Assembly: GCA_017447165.1 (NCBI GenBank)
Contig: JAFSOD010000005.1
Span: 1-60,209 of the forward strand
Length of the DNA: 60,209 nt
Origin: Bacilli bacterium
GTDB taxonomy: Bacteria > Bacillota_I > Bacilli_A > RFN20 > CAG-826
Direction: 5' to 3'
Shown here: positions 1 through 7,817 of the stretch, piece by piece
How positions within the stretch are numbered: position 1 is the stretch's first letter
Layout: every line of letters begins with the position of its first letter
Notes under the pieces: model-generated
Databases searched by the model: none
The model's input: the letters and a program-made list of their open reading frames with translations, nothing else
What the model was told of the DNA's origin: nothing
Program-made: the position numbers and the translations under genes

Positions 1-1
1 A

Positions 2-328
2 ATGAATAAGATTTCAGAACTGACCGTGAAAAGAGTAGGCATTGAAAACGAATTATTGATTGTTGGCAGCGCAGAAGAAAGAACGAAAGATATACTAAAG
101 AAGCTTAAAGCCGTCCCTAACGTAATAAAAACATTCGATGATACAAATTATAGATCGCTATTCGCAAGAGGCTTAATCAAGTCAAAAAGTGAGGTTCTTC
201 TCATTTTAGGAAATAACGATGTATCAAAATTAGGTACTACCGTAGGTGGCTACTTAAAAGTAACGGTTCCAGTAAGAATCAAGTTATCTGAATATAGAAT
301 CAACTTCTACGTTTACGTAAATAGATAG
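2..328 (+). CDS. Hypothetical protein, probably the C-terminal part of a longer gene
   Basis: The frame reaches the left edge of the window. The first ATG lies at base 2 with no room for a ribosome binding site, so this may be an internal methionine of a larger protein. The 108 visible residues are a mix of charged and hydrophobic residues, with no signal peptide, no membrane segment and no motif I recognise. It is followed within 15 bases by a good intrinsic terminator, so this is a true 3' end. It is the only plus-strand gene before the metal operon. I do not assign a function. Confidence 0.5.
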   Translation: MNKISELTVKRVGIENELLIVGSAEERTKDILKKLKAVPNVIKTFDDTNYRSLFARGLIKSKSEVLLILGNNDVSKLGTTVGGYLKVTVPVRIKLSEYRINFYVYVNR

Positions 329-336
329 AAGAAACA

Positions 337-375
337 AAAAAATCCCGATCCATGATGCGAATCGGGTTTTTCTTT
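337..375 (+). terminator. Intrinsic terminator after the first gene
   Basis: A stem of CCCGAT (344-349) with ATCGGG (360-365), extended by A-tract/T-tract pairing, is followed by TTTTTCTTT. It ends the plus-strand gene at 328. Confidence 0.75.
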
Positions 376-390
376 GTCTATTTTATCCGT

Positions 391-424
391 GGTCGGAGTG
401 TTTAACTCCCATACCTATGTGTAT
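391..424. repeat. Dispersed 34-bp repeat, copy 1
   Basis: These 34 bases match 24500-24533 at 31 of 34 positions. Read on the minus strand, both copies can encode the peptide GMG(V/F)KHSDH, which looks like a scrap of a transposase-type protein. Copy 1 sits in the non-coding stretch between the gene ending at 328 and tRNA-Arg. I see nothing else in that stretch. Confidence 0.55.
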
Positions 425-522
425 TAGGCTCAAACTTTGAACTTGAAAAATCAGCTGGTGAGCAAAAGTGTGCGACCTATATACATTTCTATGAAAAACA
501 TTTATTTTCCACTATTTTTCGC

Positions 523-552
523 AAAAAAAGAGACGATTTTATGTATCGTCTC
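523..552 (-). terminator. Intrinsic terminator after tRNA-Arg
   Basis: On the minus strand GAGACGAT and ATCGTCTC form an 8-bp stem with a 7-base loop, followed by seven T. It ends the transcript that carries the 716-2359 gene and tRNA-Arg. Confidence 0.8.
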
Positions 553-565
553 ACAATAAGTTAGA

Positions 566-642
566 TGGCGCCCCAAGTAGGACTCGAACCCACAACCATC
601 AGATTCGAAGTCTGATACTCTATCCAGTTGCGCTATTGGGGC
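566..642 (-). tRNA. tRNA-Arg(TCG)
   Basis: Full cloverleaf with acceptor GCCCCAA/TTGGGGC. The anticodon stem TCAGA/TCTGA encloses the loop CTTCGAA, giving anticodon TCG. CCA is encoded in the DNA. It lies 73 bases downstream of the surface-protein gene on the same strand and has its own terminator. Confidence 0.95.
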
Positions 643-715
643 GGCTTATATAGAGTATATCAATTAAAATAATCTTAATAAATATTAAGAAACTATATTT
701 ATAAAATACAATTAA

Positions 716-2359
716 TTAGTTTGCTTTTTTTCTTTTATGAAGAAAGAAAACACCGATAGCTGTTAAAGGAATAGTCGAGAAGATGACAATAAATACAATT
801 TGGTTAGAGTCGAAGTTTGAAAATTCATCAACAAGCGAATCAAGAACAGGTAAAGTGATTTTTCCATTATCTACTCTACCAATATAATCATTATAAGTAC
901 TAGTGCCATATAAAGAGATAACATAGTCGTATCTTTGAATTGCTTGAGCAAAATAGTTTTCAAATACCACTTCTGGATCAGGTTCGTGTTCAACATTTAA
1001 CAAAAATGTTTTAGCGCTATGAGGTAAATCATTAAAGTCGCTTGCATAGGTTGACCAATTAGTTTTTGTGGTCTCACAACCTCCAGTTAGGAAAGCTTGG
1101 GCCCAGGCATCTGCAAAAGCGACTTCTGGTTTACTTATAAATACATCATGATGAACTTCTTCAGTTTCATATGCCTTAAAATAGAACGAATAGGTACCAG
1201 TAATTTCAACTTTGATCTTACTTGTTGTTTCATCATAACTAAAGTTATCATCAAATATTGGAAGACAATCCCAATTGTGATAGGAAGTTGAATTATAGTT
1301 GATAACAAATTCATCGTTTACTTGTAAATCAATATAATCATTATAATGCTCGGATTTTCCTTCGCTGTTACGTTTATAATTATCTAAGATAACTTCAATT
1401 TCTTCACTGCCTCTAGTAATTTTCACTGTAGCAAGTGAATCTGACCATCCATTTTCCCAGTTAGTAACACCAATAACGCCATATTGATAGAAGGCTAAAT
1501 TTTGAGTTTGACTCCATTTGTCATCCCAATTTGGTGTTGTACATGAAGAATTAAATCTAACTCCAATAATATTTATTGGTGTGAAATCTAATTCATAGGA
1601 AGCGATATAAATATGGTCTTGTAATGGTACACTAACAGCAAAATCAGAAAATGCTATATGGTCATTATCATTACTATCAAAAAAATAGAAACCAAATTTA
1701 GCGTTGTCGCCTTCCCAATCGGTAAATTCAGTTAAATCAAGATAGATTTCACCGTATGGGAGATTATTCCTAATATTGCTTTCTCTACCAGCATAATAGT
1801 CAGCGTTTTCCCACCATCCATCAGTTCCTTCACCAGGATTATCACCGTGTTTTGCCCAACTATTATTCCAGTGACGAATACCGATAACAATATACCAGTC
1901 TGTTGATGAAGAAAGATAATCTTGAAGAGTATGACCTGCTACTCCTGCGGATTCAGCTGAGCTCCAACTTTCCTTTTGGTCAGCAGAATTTGCATTCCAT
2001 GTAACAAAAATATTACCTTCTTTAGTTTCGTTAGAAGCAAAGAAATAATGAGCGCACGCTGCGGTTGAATATGGATGTAAACTATCTGATCCTTCAGTTT
2101 TATGGTCTACAGGATTAAATGCTGGTTTACTTGTAAATAAACAAAGTAACCAACCTCTTGTATCTAAAATGTTATCGTTGACGCTGAAAGAGCCATTAAC
2201 TGAGCCATCATTGTTAAAAGTAAGTTTTCTATTTGATGGAGTATAATCAGCAGCGTTAACAACTGAACATTCAGCACTTCTAGAAGTATTTAAAGCTACA
2301 ATTCCAGCCGACAAGGCTATTACTGGAAGAGTTAATAATATAAGTTTTTTAAGTTTCAT
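716..2359 (-). CDS. Secreted surface protein with a C-terminal membrane anchor
   Basis: The 547-residue product starts with a signal peptide (basic MKLKK, then a hydrophobic run to about residue 22). It ends with one membrane helix (about 520-540) and a basic tail, HKRKK, the layout of a wall or membrane sorting anchor, although no LPXTG motif is visible. The body is rich in aromatic, Asn, Asp and Ser residues and has no catalytic motif I can name. A GGAAC-type ribosome binding site precedes the ATG, and a strong promoter lies at 2392-2420. It is probably an exposed protein facing outward, typical of the poorly conserved surface proteins of this lineage. The function is unknown. Confidence 0.8.
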   Translation of the reverse strand: MKLKKLILLTLPVIALSAGIVALNTSRSAECSVVNAADYTPSNRKLTFNNDGSVNGSFSVNDNILDTRGWLLCLFTSKPAFNPVDHKTEGSDSLHPYSTAACAHYFFASNETKEGNIFVTWNANSADQKESWSSAESAGVAGHTLQDYLSSSTDWYIVIGIRHWNNSWAKHGDNPGEGTDGWWENADYYAGRESNIRNNLPYGEIYLDLTEFTDWEGDNAKFGFYFFDSNDNDHIAFSDFAVSVPLQDHIYIASYELDFTPINIIGVRFNSSCTTPNWDDKWSQTQNLAFYQYGVIGVTNWENGWSDSLATVKITRGSEEIEVILDNYKRNSEGKSEHYNDYIDLQVNDEFVINYNSTSYHNWDCLPIFDDNFSYDETTSKIKVEITGTYSFYFKAYETEEVHHDVFISKPEVAFADAWAQAFLTGGCETTKTNWSTYASDFNDLPHSAKTFLLNVEHEPDPEVVFENYFAQAIQRYDYVISLYGTSTYNDYIGRVDNGKITLPVLDSLVDEFSNFDSNQIVFIVIFSTIPLTAIGVFFLHKRKKAN

Positions 2360-2391
2360 GGCCGTTGTTCCTTTTTTACAATATGTGTAAA

Positions 2392-2420
2392 ATGATAGAC
2401 TTTTATGAAATCGATGTCAA
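2392..2420 (-). promoter_or_regulatory. Sigma-A type promoter for the surface protein
   Basis: On the minus strand TTGACA is followed by a 17-base spacer and TATCAT, placed about 33 bases before the start codon of the 716-2359 gene. Confidence 0.7.
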
Positions 2421-2472
2421 TTTATTTAAAATAAATTTTTATAGATGCAATCAAATATATGCAATCTATTTG

Positions 2473-4608
2473 CTAAAAACTTTTACGTTTGATTTTTCTA
2501 TATAAGATTAATAAAGAATTAATAACCATTAATACTGTTAAACCCGTATCTGCTAATACGGCTAACCACATCGGAATCACTTCTGCCATTCCTAATAAGC
2601 TAGTGATAATTGCGGCAAGCTCTACTCCAACTTTAACGCTTAAAGCAAAGATAATGTTAAAGATAGAGGTGTGTCTAGCAATTTTAGCGATCTTTAATGA
2701 ATCATAAACCTTCATTGGTTCATCATTCATAATAACGACATCCGCGCTTTCAATCGCCGCATCGCTACCAATCGCGCCCATAGCAAAGCCAATATCTGCT
2801 CTTTTAATTGAAGCCGCGTCGTTAATTCCATCTCCAATAAAGCCAGTCGCATATTTATTAGATAACTCTTTTTCTAAACATTCAATCTTTTGATCTGGGA
2901 GCAAAGAGGAATAATATTTTTTAATGCCTAAATCTTCACACATTAATCTGGTGTTATGTTCTTTATCTCCAGTTAATAAAACCACTTCAACACCTTTATC
3001 TTGAAGAGAGGAAACAAGCTCTTTGCTGCTCTCTCTAACTTCATCTGAGATCACGAGATATCCAATGTATTTGCCATCATACACGCAGTAGACTACAACG
3101 CCATTTTCGTCGACTTCAGTGAAATTAACTTCATACTCTTTTAATAGTTTAGCGTTACCAATTAAGACCATGTCTCCGTTATAAGTTGCACAGACGCCTA
3201 AACCCGCTAATTCTTCAAAATTTTCGCTCAAAACGCTACTTTTTCTTAATTTTGCTATGGTTTTTCCAATTGGATGGTTGCTTAAAGATTCAACGCTAGA
3301 CATCACATCTAATAGGAATTCTTCTTTAACTCCAATAGGAACAACTTTACTAATTTCAAAGACGCCTTTAGTTAAGGTACCGGTCTTATCAGTCACTAAC
3401 TTTTTCATCCTATTAAGTTCATCAATATAGTTAGTGCCTTTAAAGACAATACCGTTTTTACTCGCTAAGCCAAGAGCGGCAAAATAAGCAAGTGGGACTG
3501 AGATAACAATCGCACAAGGACAAGCGACTACCATCATCTTTAGACCTAGGATAACCCAGTTCTTCCAATCACTAGTAACCGCTCCACCAATAACCGCGAC
3601 AAGTAAAGAAGCAATAAAGACAATTGGGGTATACCATCTAGCGAATTTAGAAACAAATTCATCAGCCTTAGATTTTTTAGCCCCACTATTAGAGATTAAA
3701 TCAATAATCTTACTAACCGCAGAGTTTTGATAAGTTCTAATAACTTTCAAAGTTAAAGTTCCTTCTTTTAATAAGTATCCAGAATATAATTCCATTCCTT
3801 CTTTAGAAGAAACAGGGACAAATTCACCAGTAAGACTAGAAGTATCAACTTGTCCTTCTCCAGAAAGTACAACTGCATCTACTGGAATATATTCTCCCGC
3901 AGTGACAATAATGGTGTCTCCAACATCAAGCATATCTGGAGATACTTCTTTTTGTTCATTGTCTTTTATTAAAGTCGCGTGTTCAATTCTAAGATTTACC
4001 GCTCTAGCGACAGCCTCTTTAGATTTATTGGTGGCAATTCCTTCGATAATCTTACCGACTTGATATAAAGTAACGACCATTAAAGCTTCCATAAAGAAAT
4101 GAGATTCATGAGCGATAATCGCCACTATAAATGCACCTACGGTACATAACGTAATTAATAATGATTCATCAATAGGATTTTCTTTATGAATAATATGAAG
4201 TACTACTTTCCAAGTTACATCATAAGTTAATAAGACTATGCCAAAAGCATATAAGCCTAGTTGAATATAGAATTGGTCATGAGTTAACGCTAAAGAGCAC
4301 ACTAAGATAATAGTGACACCAATAATGACTCTAGCTAATGTATACCAGAAGTCTTTATTAAGAATCTTATATTTCTTCTTTGTTTTATTTGCGTCAGTAA
4401 TCTCAATTGGATCAGATTCCACTTCGGCAATCGTTTTTAAAATATCATCAATAGATAATTCACCTTCTTTATATTCGATAAATAATCTATCCTTAGCAAA
4501 ATCAATCACTGCTCTATTAATGGCAGGATGTTTATTTAAATGTTTTTCGCTTTTAAGAGCGCAATGTGCACAATCAAAGCCAGTGATGTGATAAGTCTTC
4601 TTAGTCAT
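2473..4608 (-). CDS. zntA: Zn/Cd/Pb-exporting P1B-type ATPase
   Basis: A 711-residue heavy-metal pump. An N-terminal HMA domain carries the metal-binding GFDCAHC (about 13-19 of the longer frame). Next come membrane helices, an actuator domain with TGE (about 263-265), the ion-path motif CPC (about 366-368), the phosphorylation motif DKTGTLT (about 410-416) and the hinge GDGINDA (about 600). CPC together with the cysteine HMA places it in the ZntA/CadA group, which exports divalent soft metals. The ATG at 4608 is preferred over the one at 4617 because GGAGG lies 9 bases upstream of it. It overlaps the end of the ArsR gene by 8 bases, so the two are translationally coupled and share the metal-responsive promoter. 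Confidence 0.92.
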   Translation of the reverse strand: MTKKTYHITGFDCAHCALKSEKHLNKHPAINRAVIDFAKDRLFIEYKEGELSIDDILKTIAEVESDPIEITDANKTKKKYKILNKDFWYTLARVIIGVTIILVCSLALTHDQFYIQLGLYAFGIVLLTYDVTWKVVLHIIHKENPIDESLLITLCTVGAFIVAIIAHESHFFMEALMVVTLYQVGKIIEGIATNKSKEAVARAVNLRIEHATLIKDNEQKEVSPDMLDVGDTIIVTAGEYIPVDAVVLSGEGQVDTSSLTGEFVPVSSKEGMELYSGYLLKEGTLTLKVIRTYQNSAVSKIIDLISNSGAKKSKADEFVSKFARWYTPIVFIASLLVAVIGGAVTSDWKNWVILGLKMMVVACPCAIVISVPLAYFAALGLASKNGIVFKGTNYIDELNRMKKLVTDKTGTLTKGVFEISKVVPIGVKEEFLLDVMSSVESLSNHPIGKTIAKLRKSSVLSENFEELAGLGVCATYNGDMVLIGNAKLLKEYEVNFTEVDENGVVVYCVYDGKYIGYLVISDEVRESSKELVSSLQDKGVEVVLLTGDKEHNTRLMCEDLGIKKYYSSLLPDQKIECLEKELSNKYATGFIGDGINDAASIKRADIGFAMGAIGSDAAIESADVVIMNDEPMKVYDSLKIAKIARHTSIFNIIFALSVKVGVELAAIITSLLGMAEVIPMWLAVLADTGLTVLMVINSLLILYRKIKRKSF

Positions 4609-4903
4609 GAGCTTCATCCTCCAAAACGTGTTCTAGAGTGATTTCCATAATTTGACGGACGTGTTCATCTTTTAAAGAATAATAAATCTTAGTTCCTTCT
4701 TTTCTAGATTTCACGAACTCTCCATCTTTTAATATTTTTAATTGATGAGACACTAAAGATTGAGATGCATTAATCTCTAAAGCGATATCGTTAACGCACT
4801 TCTCTTCTTTTAATAAGCAAAACATGATCTTTAATCTAGTCGCGTCACTAGCGATCTTTAAGGTGTCTTGCATTTTATTTATGACATGTTCTTTAATTTC
4901 CAT
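4601..4903 (-). CDS. ArsR/SmtB-family metal-responsive repressor (CzrA-like)
   Basis: A 100-residue winged-helix repressor. The recognition helix region reads ASQSLVSHQLKIL, with a following wing EGTKIYYSL. The C-terminal helix has the alpha-5 metal ligands in the CzrA/SmtB spacing: D-x-H, then H 11 residues on, then E 3 further. This predicts zinc or cobalt sensing rather than the arsenic-type cysteine site. The ATG at 4903 is chosen because GAGGT lies 8 bases before it; the ATG at 4909 is too close. It heads the operon with the P1B ATPase, directly downstream of two operator-like repeats. By family logic it should repress itself and the pump until metal binds. Confidence 0.88.
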   Translation of the reverse strand: MEIKEHVINKMQDTLKIASDATRLKIMFCLLKEEKCVNDIALEINASQSLVSHQLKILKDGEFVKSRKEGTKIYYSLKDEHVRQIMEITLEHVLEDEAHD

Positions 4904-4925
4904 AATCATTTACCTCGACTATATT

Positions 4926-4979
4926 ATATGAACAATCATTCATATTTGCAACAATAAAAATGAACAATCATTCATATTT
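4926..4979. promoter_or_regulatory. Duplicated ArsR/SmtB operator
   Basis: ATATGAA-6-TTCATAT (4926-4945) is a palindrome of the SmtB/CzrA operator type. The core ATGAACAATCATTCATATTTG occurs again at about 4960-4980, 33 bases away, or roughly three helical turns. Both copies lie just upstream of the repressor gene. Confidence 0.8.
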
Positions 4980-4997
4980 GTTTAATTGTTCAACTTT

Positions 4998-5459
4998 TTA
5001 CTTAATAAATTTAAAGGAGATTAATTTATCTTCTAGATAATTTAATTCGAGTTCAAAATATGGTTCGTTATTAATTAGTTTCTTAAGGAAGATTTTATCT
5101 CCTTCCCATAATTCTAAGGAGAATAAATCGCTCTTTTTAATCCATTTTAAGGTGCCTTCATCACAATCAATTAAGTCACCTTTAAACTCATTAACAATGT
5201 ATAAATGCATCAACTCAGATATATCATCATAATTAAAACGAATTAAACTTTTATATTCGTAAGAAATAACATCTAATCCTGTTTCTTCTTTTATTTCTCT
5301 ATATAAGGCATCTAGAGGAGATTCTTTTTCTTCTAGATGTCCTCCTACTCCTATCCACTTATTCGCGTTTATATCATGCTTCTTTTTATTTCTTAGTAGC
5401 ATCAAACAAGAGTCTTCTTTGACTAAATATGCTAAAACGGTTTCTTTAGTTTTTTTCAT
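4998..5459 (-). CDS. NUDIX hydrolase, MutT/YtkD-like
   Basis: A 153-residue protein with an intact NUDIX box: G, then five residues, E, then seven residues, REIKEETGL (within GGHLEEKESPLDALYREIKE and the following ETGL). It probably hydrolyses a nucleoside diphosphate derivative, and the family includes 8-oxo-dGTP sanitisers. The substrate cannot be read from the sequence. I start it at the ATG at 5459 (MKKTKETVLAYL). An alternative in-frame ATG at 5498 adds 13 residues that look unlike the family. Neither has a clear ribosome binding site. It is transcribed toward the metal operon but is separated from it by the operator region. Confidence 0.85.
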   Translation of the reverse strand: MKKTKETVLAYLVKEDSCLMLLRNKKKHDINANKWIGVGGHLEEKESPLDALYREIKEETGLDVISYEYKSLIRFNYDDISELMHLYIVNEFKGDLIDCDEGTLKWIKKSDLFSLELWEGDKIFLKKLINNEPYFELELNYLEDKLISFKFIK

Positions 5460-5567
5460 GACTATGATTTTATCATAACAAGTGTATTTTTTATTCATAA
5501 TTAACTAAAATTCAACATGTGCATTTTTTGCACAAGCTCGATTTATTTGAATTATTCTTACTTATTA

Positions 5568-5591
5568 AATAAAAAGCTCACTTAAGTGAGC
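5568..5591 (-). terminator. Intrinsic terminator
   Basis: The 16-bp palindrome GCTCACTTAAGTGAGC (5576-5591) is followed on the minus strand by TTTTTATT. It ends transcripts coming from the small gene at 5706-5912. Confidence 0.7.
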
Positions 5592-5614
5592 AAATATTCA
5601 TTTGGAAATGCCGA

Positions 5615-5660
5615 ACGCGTGGAATGGTCATATTTTTACTATCCGTACGCGTGGAATGGT
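5615..5660. repeat. 14-bp direct repeats
   Basis: ACGCGTGGAATGGT occurs at 5615-5628 and again at 5647-5660, 32 bases apart. The copies contain MluI-like ACGCGT, which is rare in this AT-rich sequence. They lie between a terminator and a small unknown gene, near the left edge of the prophage remnant. Confidence 0.6.
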
Positions 5661-5705
5661 TTTTCCTAGAAATCATTATATCAAATAATAAATCTTTTTA
5701 ATTAT

Positions 5706-5912
5706 TTAGTGGCCAAATGGTCCATGATGACCACCACTTGAGGCGACATCTCGCTTTGATTTTTCAGCTGCCTCTTTAGTGGGAAATAATCTATTCTTTC
5801 TAATGCGAAAGCCACCAGTTGATCCTTTAGTTCTGACGATAACAAATTCTCTACCATCTTTTACTATTTCAACTTCTGTTGCTTTCCAATTAGATTCTAG
5901 AATCCAAGGCAT
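5706..5912 (-). CDS. Small hypothetical protein, possibly leaderless
   Basis: A 68-residue basic protein with a beta-rich middle (EVEIVKDGREFVIVRT) and a C-terminal Gly/His tail (GGHHGPFGH) that could bind metal. It has no membrane segment and I recognise no family. No ribosome binding site is visible. Instead TATAAT (5921-5926) stands only 8 bases before the ATG, so the transcript may start at or next to the start codon. It is followed by a terminator at 5568-5591. The regular frame and own terminator favour a real gene, but its short length leaves doubt. Confidence 0.5.
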   Translation of the reverse strand: MPWILESNWKATEVEIVKDGREFVIVRTKGSTGGFRIRKNRLFPTKEAAEKSKRDVASSGGHHGPFGH

Positions 5913-5937
5913 ATATTTATATTATATAAGGAAAACA

Positions 5938-5966
5938 AAACACCCACTACCCTAGGCTAGTGAGTG
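5938..5966 (-). terminator. Terminator-like hairpin
   Basis: On the minus strand CACTAG...TAGTG forms a short stem followed by GGTGTTTTGTTTT. It may end transcripts from the HTH gene at 6116-6364 or from the short frame at 5952-6074. Confidence 0.4.
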
Positions 5967-6074
5967 ATGACCGAGTGATTTGCTGTTCGTAGGAGTTTTC
6001 TGAATTTCTTTCAAAAGAGTGTTCTCATCTTCTAATTTCATAACGCTACTTTTTTGTTCACGCTTTTGCTCCAT
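5952..6074 (-). CDS. Possible 40-residue peptide
   Basis: An ATG frame of 40 residues begins MEQKREQKSSVMKLEDENTL. Its charged, leucine-spaced first half could form a short coiled coil. It ends inside the hairpin at 5938-5966. There is only a weak GAGAG before the start, so it may be a remnant of phage coding sequence rather than an expressed gene. Confidence 0.2.
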   Translation of the reverse strand: MEQKREQKSSVMKLEDENTLLKEIQKTPTNSKSLGHHSLA

Positions 6075-6115
6075 TCTCTCGGTCTATTACATAAAAACTC
6101 TAATAAAAAAGTTAA

Positions 6116-6364
6116 TCAACTTCTTTTTAGAAAGTCTGATTCTAATAGTAGGAATTCTTTATAACCAAAACGAAAGACTTCACATATTTTTAGTATTAAA
6201 TGAACACTGATGTATTTTCCTCTAGTGCCATCTTTAAATCTAGCAAAATATCTAACGCTTATATCTAATAATTCTGCTGCCTTAAAATTGCTTAACCCTA
6301 ATTCTTCTTGTCTTTTGATTAGATAATCGCGCCTTTTAACTATTGTGTCTCTTGTTATCTTCAT
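6116..6364 (-). CDS. Small HTH protein, phage-regulator type
   Basis: An 82-residue protein whose centre reads as a helix-turn-helix: SNFKAAELLDISVRYFARFK, in which AAELL is the first helix and the residues after DIS form the recognition helix. The rest is a short N-terminal basic helix and a C-terminal helical tail. This size fits Cro/CI-like or XRE-type regulators from prophages and plasmids. It lies in the same orientation as a second small HTH gene at 6479-6730. The target and ligand are unknown. Confidence 0.6.
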   Translation of the reverse strand: MKITRDTIVKRRDYLIKRQEELGLSNFKAAELLDISVRYFARFKDGTRGKYISVHLILKICEVFRFGYKEFLLLESDFLKRS

Positions 6365-6424
6365 GAATTCATATAAACTCTAGAATAATATATTTCTTTG
6401 AGTATCGGCTTTTATTAAATAGGT

Positions 6425-6755
6425 GGAAAGGAACATCGGTTGCTTTCGATTCGTTTTTTCTTCTAGATAATAATTCATCTATGATTCGCCTTTGATTATT
6501 TCAATAAGATTCAAGTATTCAATTTCCCACTTACATAGTTCATCAAGAGAAATCTCTAAGGCCTTAGCTAAGGCATATAGCTTTTTGGCGTTCATAAGAC
6601 TTCCTCTTTTGCCGTTTTCTATGTTGCAATAAACAAAAACTTCCACTCCCATTCTGGTAGCGATTTGCTTTTGCGTTTTGCGTAGTTTCACTCTTAAATC
6701 CTTAAGATAATATCTCTGTGGCATTTTCATAGACTTATTGGCGATGTTCCTTTCC
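6425..6755. repeat. 14-bp inverted repeat bracketing an HTH gene
   Basis: GGAAAGGAACATCG at 6425-6438 occurs again, inverted and without mismatch, at 6742-6755. The two arms enclose the HTH gene at 6479-6730. The right arm also contains the GGAAAGG that lies upstream of that gene. Confidence 0.6.
6479..6730 (-). CDS. XRE-family HTH transcriptional regulator
   Basis: An 83-residue protein with a standard XRE helix-turn-helix covering most of its length: LRVKLRKTQKQIATRMGVE, then VYCNIENGKRGSLMNAKKLY, then ALEISLDELCKW. The Q-x-x-A-x-x-x-G-V pattern and the N-x-E-N-G-K-R turn are typical of Cro/CI repressors. It is small enough to be DNA-binding only. It sits between a terminator (6764-6788) and the second HTH gene, in a prophage remnant, and is probably the old phage repressor or Cro. 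An ATG at 6724 is an equally possible start. Confidence 0.75.
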   Translation of the reverse strand: MKMPQRYYLKDLRVKLRKTQKQIATRMGVEVFVYCNIENGKRGSLMNAKKLYALAKALEISLDELCKWEIEYLNLIEIIKGES

Positions 6756-6763
6756 GTAAGTAA

Positions 6764-6788
6764 TAAAAACTCTCTAATTAAAGAGAGT
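6764..6788 (-). terminator. Intrinsic terminator after the stop-interrupted gene
   Basis: On the minus strand ACTCTC pairs with GAGAGT around an 8-base loop, followed by TTTTTATTA. It lies just past the 3' end of the 6828-7238 frame. Confidence 0.7.
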
Positions 6789-6827
6789 CAAATTATTTCT
6801 AAGAAATAAGATTAAGAGTTTTAAAAT

Positions 6828-7238
6828 TTAGGCTTCTGGAAATTTATAAGGATTCTCTTTCATTTCTTTATACATTGCTTTAGCGATTGGATTTTGTCTC
6901 CACGCCGCTCTTCTTAAGCACTTCATAGACCAGTCATAGTATTCATCACCCAGAAAAGCGAATATATCAGATGCTTTCCATAAGGCTTCACCGTTACTAT
7001 GATAAAAGAATTTAGACCACCATTCTTCAGCTGTTTTCTCATCTTGTAAGTTCAAAAGGTAGTATAAACCATAAATGAACTCACCAAGCGGAGAACCACT
7101 ATTTGCTTCTGCTTTAATAAAGTCACTTTCTTATATAGTGAGTTGTTCATTTGTTTTAAGAAGTTTAGCTTCGATTCGCCAACATTCTTGAAGATCTTTG
7201 AATGACCTTTCTAAGTCTTTGCTTTTGATGTTTTTCAT
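6828..7238 (-). pseudogene. Unknown gene interrupted by an in-frame TAA
   Basis: One continuous frame of 137 codons runs from an ATG at 7238, with an excellent GAGGAGGTG ribosome binding site, to a stop at 6828. Codon 36 (7131-7133) is TAA. The part before the stop is a charged helix (MKNIKSKDLERSFKDLQECW and on). The part after it has alanine, glycine and aromatic spacing (SPLGEFIYGLYYLL, EEWWSKFFYHSNGEALWKA, CLRRAAWRQNPIAKAMY) like Sel1 or other helical repeats. The ORF after the stop could only be translated from a TTG at about 7055. I treat it as a gene killed by a nonsense mutation, within the prophage remnant. Confidence 0.65.
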
Positions 7239-7439
7239 AAAACACCTCCTCATTATATATAAGGAATAACTTAGTTATTCCGTAGTGTCGTTTTTCAAAA
7301 TTTTTACAAACTTTTTTTATTAATATTTTTTAACTCTTTGAGTTAGTCTACATTAAAAAAATGCCATATTTTATAGTTCGAGGCAAGATAACAAAAAAAT
7401 CCCTGTTACTCACCACATTCGGTTTTCACAGGGATTAAT
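7056..7439. other. Stretch between the broken gene and the lysis cassette
   Basis: It holds the first 61 codons of the interrupted gene (to 7238), its ribosome binding site, and an AT-rich spacer at about 7250-7390. A 1-base-period look shows A/T tracts and no further frame or RNA. The lysis-cassette terminator occupies 7391-7435. Confidence 0.6.
7391..7435 (-). terminator. Intrinsic terminator of the lysis cassette
   Basis: On the minus strand ATCCCTGT (7428-7435 complement) pairs with ACAGGGAT (7399-7406 complement) around a 21-base loop, followed by a run of seven T. It begins 4 bases past the holin stop codon. Confidence 0.75.
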
Positions 7440-7817
7440 TTAATTTTTGAGTTTATTGATTGATGCTTCAATTTCGGTTTTTAACCAATCTTGTAAATCA
7501 CCATAATTTTCTGAAATATAGTTCTTGGCATCCTCACCCAGCTGTTTAAGTGCTGTATCCTTTGCGAGGTTAAAAGCATAAATCTGTGCTTTCTGGTCAA
7601 AGCCTCCACTTTTCTTTAAGGCCTCGACATAAGATTGAAAGACACATCTAACGCTATCAAGGACAATTTGAGTAGCCTTTTCCATCAGGGCTTTACCTTT
7701 ATCATTTTTGATTTTGGTATTAAGCCACTGGGTCAGCTTAAGTCCTAGAAAAGAAATAAGCGGCAGAATGATACACGTTACCACTGTCGCTAATACATTA
7801 AGTAAGATCTGATTCAT
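7440..7817 (-). CDS. Phage holin-like protein, LLH family type
   Basis: A 125-residue protein with one N-terminal membrane helix (about 8-30, ILLNVLATVVTCIILPLISF). A long amphipathic, charged cytoplasmic-type domain follows, with AxxxAxxxV heptads and LGEDAKNYI near the end. That layout (one helix, then a roughly 90-residue helical tail, in a small gene after an XhlA-like gene) matches the phage holin LLH family, in which the protein forms the membrane lesion at lysis. It overlaps the upstream gene by 4 bases. No endolysin gene lies next to it, so the cassette is incomplete. Confidence 0.7.
   Translation of the reverse strand: MNQILLNVLATVVTCIILPLISFLGLKLTQWLNTKIKNDKGKALMEKATQIVLDSVRCVFQSYVEALKKSGGFDQKAQIYAFNLAKDTALKQLGEDAKNYISENYGDLQDWLKTEIEASINKLKN

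Noticed and set aside
7131-7133. Programmed readthrough of the TAA
   Set aside because: No readthrough context or structure is visible; a nonsense mutation in a decayed prophage is simpler.
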